A stretch of 6,361 nucleotides of DNA from Verrucomicrobia bacterium UBA673 (lineage in GTDB: Bacteria > Verrucomicrobiota > Verrucomicrobiia > Limisphaerales > UBA1096): the NCBI GenBank assembly GCA_002299785.1, contig DBNL01000034.1, positions 1 through 6,361 on the forward strand, in the 5' to 3' direction. Each line of letters begins with the position of its first letter. Within the stretch, counting starts at the first letter, position 1. Shown here piece after piece: positions 1-5,401 of this stretch. Made by a program: the position numbers and the translations under genes. The notes under the pieces were generated by a model, which was not told where the DNA came from, searched no databases, and worked only from the letters and a program-made list of their open reading frames with translations.

Positions 1-69
1 CGGGTGAAGGGAATCGAACCCTCGTGTCAAGCTTGGGAAGCTTGCGTTCTACCATTGAACTACACCCGC
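1..69 (-). tRNA. tRNA-Gly (anticodon CCC), 3' end cut by window edge
   Basis: On the minus strand the sequence folds as a complete cloverleaf except for its last bases. The 7-bp acceptor stem begins GCGGGTG at position 69 and pairs with CACCCG(C) at the left edge. The D stem is GTTC/GAAC. The anticodon stem CAAGC/GCTTG encloses the loop TTCCCAA, giving anticodon CCC at 35-37, which reads the glycine codon GGG. The T arm is GAGGG-TTCGATT-CCCTT. The last acceptor base and the discriminator base lie outside the window; the expected full length is 71 nt. It lies 67 bp downstream of the cytochrome/WD40 gene in the same direction, so read-through co-transcription is possible. A CCC isoacceptor is often dispensable beside tRNA-Gly(TCC), so its presence fits a GC-rich genome. 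No integrase or attachment-site duplication is visible next to it. Confidence 0.96.
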
Positions 70-136
70 ACTGAATGGGACAGCGAGTTTCCGGTCGGCC
101 CCCGGATTTGGCAATGTTTTTGTTTCGTTGCCCCGG

Positions 137-1483
137 TTACGGCTTGGGCGACTCTAGGGTGCGGGTGATTTTGCCGGTGCGGTCCCACGCGTAAACGCGG
201 CCGTTGTCTGCTCCGCCGTAAAGCCGTTTGCCGTCGTCCGTGGCGGCGAGGCAATGGAGCAGGCCGGCGGCCTTGGCCCATGTCTTGCCTGGGCTTTTGC
301 TGGTTTCATTGCATAGCCTTAATGCTCCGTCGTCGCTGGCGGTGATCAACTCGGCTTTCTTTTCCGGCCAGGCGATCGCGGCGACGTTGCCGGGGTGTCC
401 AGTCACGAGATTTTTTTGTTCGCGCGTTTTCGTGTCCCAAATTTTGAGTTCCTTGTCCGCACCACCGCTTGCCAGCAGTGTGCCGTCAGGCTTGTAGGCG
501 AGCGAGAGCACTGGCGCGGTGTGGGCCTCGATCTGCATCACTTGTTCGCCCTTGGCCAGGCTCCAAAACCGTACCAGCTTGTCGGCGCCGGCGGAGGTCA
601 GTGTTTCGCCGTCGGGCGCGATGGCCAAGTCGAAGACGGTGCCGTCGTGTGCCTGCCATGCCAAGTCCTTGGCTAAATCGGCAACATTCCAAAGGGCGAT
701 CTCTCCCGATTTACCGGGAGCGTTGGAGGCGGTGACGAGCACTGCGTTGTCGGCGGTGAAGATCATCGCTGAGACGCGCCCGGGCAGGTCGCTGATTTCG
801 CCGGCAGGAGACCAGTCTGCAGTGTTCCAGAGCAGCACTTTGCGGAAGCCGCCGGTGGCGAGGTGTTTGCCATCAGCGCTCCATGCCATGGACTGGATGG
901 CGTCGAGGTGGCCGGTGAGTTTGGCAGTGGCCGGTTTGTCTTTTTCGGTGAGGTTGTGAACGGTGACGAGATTGCCGTGGCCAGCGGCGAGTTGTTTATC
1001 GTCTGGCGAGAGGGCAAGAGCGAACACCGGTTGGTAGTCGTCGGGCAGTTGGCCAAGCGTATCGGGGGCGATCAGGTTGGCCTCGATGACCAGTTCACTC
1101 GGCAACCACTCGGCCCCGGCATCGATCCATTGGCCAAGCGCGGCAATCTGTTCGTCGCTCAACTGCTTTTTCGGCGGCATGTGAGGGTCACTGTCGGGCT
1201 GGAGTAACCGGGTGATGTGGCTTTCTGCAGCTTGGCCGGGGATGAGTGCCGGGCCTTCGCCGCCGCCCTTGAGGGCAAGCGCACGCTTGGTGAGGTCGAG
1301 GTTACCCTTGGTTTTTTGGGTGTTGTGACAGCGGATACAGTGGTCGCGTAGTAAATGCATCGCGCGCTTAGCCAGTCCAGCCTCCCCGGCCTCGGTCCGC
1401 CAGGCGCTGGGCCAAGCGGTAGCGATGGCCAATGCCAGCTTGGCCAAGTGGGTGGTTATAAATTTGAGGCTTGGGCATTTCAT
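137..1483 (-). CDS. Exported planctomycete-type cytochrome c domain fused to a WD40 beta-propeller
   Basis: From the ATG at 1483 the protein has 448 residues. It begins with a likely signal peptide: a basic N-region (MKCPSLKF), then a hydrophobic stretch LALAIATAW. The cytochrome part follows, with the haem-binding motif CIRCH about 49 residues in, and then HMPPKKQLSDEQIAALGQWI, the typical distal part of planctomycete cytochrome C (PSCyt1-like) domains; its Met is a candidate axial ligand. The rest is about seven WD40 units with recurring ends such as VLLWN, IALWN, LKIWD and VYAWD, enough to close one propeller. The protein should sit outside the cytoplasm with covalently bound haem. Its electron partner or substrate cannot be read from the sequence. 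Relatives often neighbour DUF1549/DUF1553/DUF1501 genes, but none is seen here. The start is uncertain: the same frame is open upstream through ATGs at 1504 and 1567 and a TTG at 1591. None has a clear Shine-Dalgarno site, and the extra residues are charged and would precede the signal peptide, so 1483 is preferred. Confidence 0.88.
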   Translation of the reverse strand: MKCPSLKFITTHLAKLALAIATAWPSAWRTEAGEAGLAKRAMHLLRDHCIRCHNTQKTKGNLDLTKRALALKGGGEGPALIPGQAAESHITRLLQPDSDPHMPPKKQLSDEQIAALGQWIDAGAEWLPSELVIEANLIAPDTLGQLPDDYQPVFALALSPDDKQLAAGHGNLVTVHNLTEKDKPATAKLTGHLDAIQSMAWSADGKHLATGGFRKVLLWNTADWSPAGEISDLPGRVSAMIFTADNAVLVTASNAPGKSGEIALWNVADLAKDLAWQAHDGTVFDLAIAPDGETLTSAGADKLVRFWSLAKGEQVMQIEAHTAPVLSLAYKPDGTLLASGGADKELKIWDTKTREQKNLVTGHPGNVAAIAWPEKKAELITASDDGALRLCNETSKSPGKTWAKAAGLLHCLAATDDGKRLYGGADNGRVYAWDRTGKITRTLESPKP

Positions 1484-1584
1484 GCGTTTGCGGTCATTAA
1501 ACATTGCCGGGCCAAGCGGTGCGAGTCTGCGCTGTTTGTTGTCAGGCTCCTTTTCAGGTTGGCTCATGGTCAACGAGGGGTCAG

Positions 1585-1616
1585 GGTTCAACCGCTACTT
1601 TTGTAGCCGCTTAACC
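1585..1616. promoter_or_regulatory. Imperfect inverted repeat in the divergent cytochrome/lpd intergenic region
   Basis: GGTT at 1585-1588 pairs with AACC at 1613-1616, and GCTAC at 1594-1598 pairs with GTAGC at 1603-1607 around a TTTT centre. Taking all 14 symmetrical positions, 11 are complementary. It lies 20 bp upstream of the dihydrolipoyl dehydrogenase start and, if the cytochrome gene starts at 1483, about 100 bp upstream of that gene. It could be an operator for the divergent pair or a hairpin in the lpd leader. No convincing -35/-10 pair was found, so the function is inferred from position alone, and an inverted repeat of this quality could occur by chance. Confidence 0.3.
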
Positions 1617-1636
1617 ATTCTTTTGAGAAAACATAA

Positions 1637-3028
1637 ATGGAATTTGACCTCATAGTCATAGGCGCCGGGCCGGGTGGGTACACCGCCGCGATCAAGGCGG
1701 CACAGCTTGGCATGAAGACGGCCATCGTCGAGAAGGACGAAACCCTCGGTGGTACCTGCCTCAAAGTCGGCTGCATTCCCAGCAAGGCGCTGCTAACATC
1801 GACCGAGCTGTATTATGGGGCGCGAAGGCACTTTGGAGCACATGGCATTTCAGCTGACGGGCTGTCGATGGATGTCGGTGCGATGATGAAGCGCAAGGAT
1901 GGCGTCGTCCGCAAGATGGCGCGCGGCATCGACTACCTCATGAACAAAAATGGCATCGAGCGGGTGGTTGGCCTTGGCCGCATCGCCCGGCCGAACGAGG
2001 TGGAGGTGATCAGCGACACGGGCCAACAGTGCCTGAAGGCCAAGCGCATCCTGATCGCCACCGGCAGCCGCGTCGCCGGGCTGCCGTTCCTTGAGTTCGA
2101 TGGCGAAACGGTGTTAAGCAGCGACGACACGGTTGCGCTTAGCCAAGCGCCAGAGTCGATGGTCGTGATCGGCGCCGGAGCGATTGGCCTTGAACTGGGC
2201 TCGGTTTGGGCCCGGCTCGGCACGGCGGTGACGGTGGTTGAGTTCCTACCACGCATCGCCTCGACATTCGACGAGGACATTACCCAGGCGTTGCAAAAAC
2301 TGCTGCAGAGACAGGGGCTGAAATTTCATCTCGGCACCTATGTCGAGTCTGCTGAGAAGACAGAGGGCGGGGTCAAGTTGACCGCGGCCAAGGGCGACAA
2401 AAAACTTGAGTTCGAGGCCGAGAAATTACTCGTTGCCGTCGGCCGCAAACCTAATACCGAGGGCCTCGGCACCGCCGAAGCAGGCGTAGAACTCGACGAG
2501 CGCGGCTGCATCAAGATCGACGTCGAGTGGCAGACCAGCGTCTCTGGCATTTATGCCATCGGCGACGTGGTGGCAGGGCCGATGCTTGCGCACAAGGCCG
2601 AGCAGGAAGCCATCGCCGCCGTGGAGTGCATGGTCGGGCAGCCGGGTAGCGTGAATTATGACGCCATTCCATGGGTGATTTACACCTCACCGGAAGTCGC
2701 CACTGTCGGGCTCACAGAGGCCGAAGCCGTGGAGAAGGGCCATGAGGTCGGGGTTGGTGTTTTTCCATTCCAAGCTAACGGCCGGGCTGTCGCCAGCGGG
2801 CATGCGGACGGTTTGGCCAAAGTCATCGCAGACAAGGCGACTGGCCTTGTGCTCGGAGCGCAAATCCTCTCTGCCAATGCGTCGGAGCTGATCGCTGAGG
2901 TGGTGCTGCTGATGGAGTTAGGTGGCAGCGCGAGGGACATGGCCCGCACCATTCACGCTCACCCGACGATGTCGGAGGGCTTGCGCGAGGCAGCGCATGC
3001 GGCAACGGGTGAGCCGCTGCACATTTAG
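1637..3028 (+). CDS. lpdA: Dihydrolipoyl dehydrogenase (E3 subunit of 2-oxoacid dehydrogenase complexes)
   Basis: This 463-residue flavoprotein reoxidises the dihydrolipoyl groups of pyruvate, 2-oxoglutarate and branched-chain 2-oxoacid dehydrogenase complexes, or of the glycine cleavage system, and passes electrons through FAD to NAD+ in the cytoplasm. All family signatures are present and in order: FAD-binding GAGPGG at 9-14; redox-active disulfide C41/C46 in GGTCLKVGCIPSK; NAD-binding GAGAIG at 179-184 with an acidic E202 ending the next strand, as expected for NAD; second FAD motif YAIGD at 306-310; and the catalytic pair H442/E447 in HAHPTMSE near the C-terminus. Length is normal for the family. 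The ATG at 1637 starts directly with the first beta strand (FDLIVIGAG), which fixes it despite no good Shine-Dalgarno site. No E1 or E2 gene lies beside it, so the E3 is probably shared by several complexes. Mercuric or glutathione reductase is less likely, because the sequence around the disulfide and the HPT motif match E3. Confidence 0.97.
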   Translation: MEFDLIVIGAGPGGYTAAIKAAQLGMKTAIVEKDETLGGTCLKVGCIPSKALLTSTELYYGARRHFGAHGISADGLSMDVGAMMKRKDGVVRKMARGIDYLMNKNGIERVVGLGRIARPNEVEVISDTGQQCLKAKRILIATGSRVAGLPFLEFDGETVLSSDDTVALSQAPESMVVIGAGAIGLELGSVWARLGTAVTVVEFLPRIASTFDEDITQALQKLLQRQGLKFHLGTYVESAEKTEGGVKLTAAKGDKKLEFEAEKLLVAVGRKPNTEGLGTAEAGVELDERGCIKIDVEWQTSVSGIYAIGDVVAGPMLAHKAEQEAIAAVECMVGQPGSVNYDAIPWVIYTSPEVATVGLTEAEAVEKGHEVGVGVFPFQANGRAVASGHADGLAKVIADKATGLVLGAQILSANASELIAEVVLLMELGGSARDMARTIHAHPTMSEGLREAAHAATGEPLHI

Positions 3029-3044
3029 CCCTTGGCTAGGTTCG

Positions 3045-5162
3045 TTATTCCAGACCAAGTTGTCTGGAAAAGTAGACGTACTCAAGGGCGTAGCGACGGG
3101 CGTGTTGCTTGAGGTTGGCACCGGCGGCGTGGCCGCCCTCGGTATTTTCAAAATACAAAACAGGGTGCCCCTGATCGCGCATTCGGGCGACCATCTTTCG
3201 TGCGTGACCGGGGTGCACTCGGTCGTCCTTGGTCGATGTTTCGATGAAAACTTTCGGGTATTTACGCTCGGGGAATATATTTTGGTACGGCGAATATTTG
3301 AGGATAGCCGTACGCATTGCTAAGTCCTCGGGGTCTCCGTACTCGGCTGCCCAACTCGCGCCGGCCAGTAACTTGGTGTAGCGTAGCATATCCAGCAGAG
3401 GCACTCGGCAAACGACAGCGTTCAGCAGATCCGGGCGCTGTGTAAAAATGGCGCCGACCAACAGACCACCGTTGCTGCCGCCGGAGATACCTAAGTGCTT
3501 GGGCGAGGTGATGCCGCGCTTGGCCAAGTCCTCCGCCACGGCGATGAAGTCGTCATAGGCACGCTGGCGATTCGTCTTGAGCGCGGCCTTGTGCCAGCGA
3601 GGCCCGAACTCGCCGCCGCCCCGGATGTTCGCCACGGCGTAAGCGCCGCCGCGCTCGAGCCAGAGTTTGCCGATGGTCGCCGAGTAGCTTGGCTTGAGCG
3701 AAATCTCGAACCCTCCGTAGCCGTAAAGGATCGTCGGCGTCGAGCCGTTTGGCTTCAGTCCCTTGCGATGAATCACGAAGTACGGGACCGTCTCGCCGTC
3801 AGCGCTCCGAACCGTGTGCTGGCTGACCTGCAACCCGTCGGCCCGAAAACGTGCGGGCAGTGCCTTGATCCGGGTCAGCTCATTCGCTCCGGCGTCGTAC
3901 TCGCTTAACCTGTCTGGCGTGATGTGGTCCTCGTAATTGACGAACACCGTGCCGGAGTGGGGGTTCGCCGCCGAGAGGGACACAGTGCCGCTGGGCGGCA
4001 GCGGCAGCGGTTCGGCACTCCACTTGCCGGAGTCGGAGTCCACGCCGAAGCGTAGGATGCGCCCCTTCACGTTTTGCAGCAGCGACACGTAAAGGCCGCT
4101 TCGCGAAACGGTGACGCCCTCGATGCTCGTCCGGTCGTCCGGTGTGTAAACGGTCTCGATGATCGGCAGCTCGCCGCTCTTCCGAAACGCCGCCGCGTCG
4201 ATCGCCAGCAGCGCCCCTTCCGGGTAAGTCCGTCCTGAGACCTCCCACGCGTCGCGCAGCGTGAACAAGATTCGCCCGGCGTAAAACCCTGCCAAGTCTG
4301 CCGACTTCGGCACCGGCAATCGCTGGAGTTTCCCGTCAGCGCCGATGAAGTGGTACGCGCCGGTGTAAAACGTAAGAGACTGGTTGATCATCGGCAGGGT
4401 TGCTTCGCCAGAATCCATCACTCGCGGCCAGATGCCGATGTCCTCCTGTCGTCCCTCGAATACTGTCACGGCTTTGGCCAGGGGAGTGCCGCGCTTCCAG
4501 CGTTTTGCAATGCGAGGATAACCGGACTTGGTCAGCGAGCCCTCGCCCCAGTTTGTGCCGATGAGCAGCGTGTCGCGATCGAGCCAGGCTACGCCGGACT
4601 TGGCCTCCGGCAAAACAAAGCCACCCTCGACGAAGCGCTTGGCTAGGGCGTCAAACTCGCGGTGCACCGAAGCATCGGTACCGCCCCGAGAGAGCTTGAC
4701 GAGGCAGCGTTCGTAGCTGGGAGCGAGCCACGCGATACTTTTGTAAACCCAGTTTTCATCCTCAGCTTTGGCTAGAGCATCGACGTCAAGTACCGTTTCC
4801 CACTCCGGTTGGGCGGTGCGATACGACATCAGCGTCGTCCGGCGCAAGATCCCCCGTATGTGCTCGGCATCTCGCCAAAAATTGTAAATGTGCCGGCCTC
4901 GTATCGAGCCGTACGGGATGCGATCCCTAGCATTGAGTAACGCTTCGGCCTGCGCGAGGAAGGGCTCGTAGCGCTTGTCGGCCTGAAGCTCGGCCAGAGT
5001 TTCGCCGTTGCGCTGCTTCACCCACTCGAGTGCTCGTTGACCTTCGACCTCCTCGAGCCAAAGGAATGGGTCGTCGAGGATCGGCGGTCGCCTGGTCTCG
5101 TCTTCAGCTAAGGTTGCGCCTGCCATGATTAGTCCACAAAAAAATAAGGTCCATATTTTCAT
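3045..5162 (-). CDS. Exported prolyl oligopeptidase (serine peptidase family S9A)
   Basis: The 705-residue product should hydrolyse short peptides after proline. Residues 1-19 form a classical signal peptide (KIW, hydrophobic LFFCGLIMAGA, cleavage after ATLA), so mature enzyme of about 686 residues is expected in the periplasm or outside the cell. Residues of about 25-75 match the S9 N-terminal start (DPFLWLEEVEG), the middle of about 80-440 is the beta-propeller, and about 455-705 is the alpha/beta-hydrolase domain. The catalytic triad is visible: S563 in GGSNGG, D646 in KDDRVHP and H678 in EGGHAAG. YGYGGF at 480-485 carries the oxyanion-hole tyrosine, while W604 in SWAAEYG and R648 in DDRV correspond to residues that hold proline and the substrate in the porcine enzyme. 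Length is typical. The ATG at 5162 opens the signal peptide; no properly spaced Shine-Dalgarno site precedes it (a GAGG directly abuts the ATG). Oligopeptidase B is less likely given W604 and the overall closeness to prolyl oligopeptidase. Confidence 0.95.
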   Translation of the reverse strand: MKIWTLFFCGLIMAGATLAEDETRRPPILDDPFLWLEEVEGQRALEWVKQRNGETLAELQADKRYEPFLAQAEALLNARDRIPYGSIRGRHIYNFWRDAEHIRGILRRTTLMSYRTAQPEWETVLDVDALAKAEDENWVYKSIAWLAPSYERCLVKLSRGGTDASVHREFDALAKRFVEGGFVLPEAKSGVAWLDRDTLLIGTNWGEGSLTKSGYPRIAKRWKRGTPLAKAVTVFEGRQEDIGIWPRVMDSGEATLPMINQSLTFYTGAYHFIGADGKLQRLPVPKSADLAGFYAGRILFTLRDAWEVSGRTYPEGALLAIDAAAFRKSGELPIIETVYTPDDRTSIEGVTVSRSGLYVSLLQNVKGRILRFGVDSDSGKWSAEPLPLPPSGTVSLSAANPHSGTVFVNYEDHITPDRLSEYDAGANELTRIKALPARFRADGLQVSQHTVRSADGETVPYFVIHRKGLKPNGSTPTILYGYGGFEISLKPSYSATIGKLWLERGGAYAVANIRGGGEFGPRWHKAALKTNRQRAYDDFIAVAEDLAKRGITSPKHLGISGGSNGGLLVGAIFTQRPDLLNAVVCRVPLLDMLRYTKLLAGASWAAEYGDPEDLAMRTAILKYSPYQNIFPERKYPKVFIETSTKDDRVHPGHARKMVARMRDQGHPVLYFENTEGGHAAGANLKQHARRYALEYVYFSRQLGLE
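3048..3069. terminator. Hairpin at the convergent lpd/prolyl oligopeptidase junction, possible bidirectional terminator
   Basis: TTCCAGAC at 3048-3055 and GTCTGGAA at 3062-3069 form a perfect 8-bp stem with a 6-nt loop. It begins 20 bp after the lpd stop codon and ends just before the stop codon of the oppositely directed peptidase gene, so its arms also encode that protein's last residues. Its place between two convergent genes only 16 bp apart suggests a role in ending or separating the transcripts. There is no U-tract on either strand, so it is not a canonical intrinsic terminator. Confidence 0.3.
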
Positions 5163-5363
5163 CCTCGGCCCGAGACGCTACCGAGCCAATACGCACAGCA
5201 CAACCTACCGCTTGGCTACGACTTCATAAATGTCCGGCAACCGGCTTCGACTGTCCAGAGGCTGACCGCGCAATTCCCTGGGTTAGCAGGTAGGGCTGGA
5301 TTTTTTCCTCCCCGTCGATATCCTTTTCAAGAAGGCTGAATATGGCCGTATTACCGTTCACCA
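5163..5363. other. Divergent intergenic region (peptidase / SDH-like gene)
   Basis: These 201 bp separate two divergent genes and must hold both promoters, yet no convincing -35/-10 pair is recognisable on either strand. Visible items are a copy of the iterated word CGCTTGGC at 5209-5216, the only intergenic copy in the window; a small CCGG-CAA-CCGG inverted repeat at 5234-5244; a T-rich, pyrimidine-rich stretch around 5300-5330; and GAAGG at 5331-5335, a good Shine-Dalgarno match but placed for the ATG at 5342, not for the gene start at 5364. No further gene is seen. Confidence 0.4.
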
Positions 5364-5401
5364 ATGAAAATTTTTTGTCTAGGTTCCGCTGGGAAAATTA
5401 G
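5342..5401 (+). other. Possible 19-codon leader ORF overlapping the SDH-like gene start
   Basis: The ATG at 5342 is preceded by GAAGG at 5331-5335 with 6-nt spacing, the best Shine-Dalgarno placement seen for any start in the window. Its frame encodes MAVLPFTNENFLSRFRWEN and ends at TAG 5399-5401, 38 bp inside the SDH-like gene and in another frame. It could bring ribosomes to the poorly led start at 5364 by coupling, or be accidental. The peptide resembles no known leader: there is no run of a regulatory amino acid and no attenuator hairpin is obvious. Confidence 0.22.

Noticed and set aside
1..69. tRNA-Gly as an integration site of a genomic island
   Set aside because: No integrase, no repeated tRNA 3' fragment and no change in composition is visible, and the tRNA 3' end itself lies outside the window.
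90..106. Short inverted repeat TCCGG/CCGGA between the cytochrome gene and the tRNA, as a terminator
   Set aside because: Only a 5-bp stem with a 7-nt loop and no T-run after it on the minus strand; too weak to call.
228..1207. Several plus-strand open frames of 89-146 codons lying antisense to the cytochrome/WD40 gene
   Set aside because: They are arginine- and serine-rich antisense frames of a GC-rich gene, with no recognisable domain, while the minus strand encodes clear haem and WD40 motifs.
3495..3908. A 137-codon plus-strand frame inside the peptidase gene, and similar frames at 2922-3323 and 4350-4646
   Set aside because: They overlap the conserved hydrolase domain and propeller of the peptidase and show no family features of their own.
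5164..5174. CTCGG-C-CCGAG palindrome next to the peptidase start codon as an operator
   Set aside because: Only 5 bp per arm in GC-rich DNA, which is common by chance; no second copy was seen.
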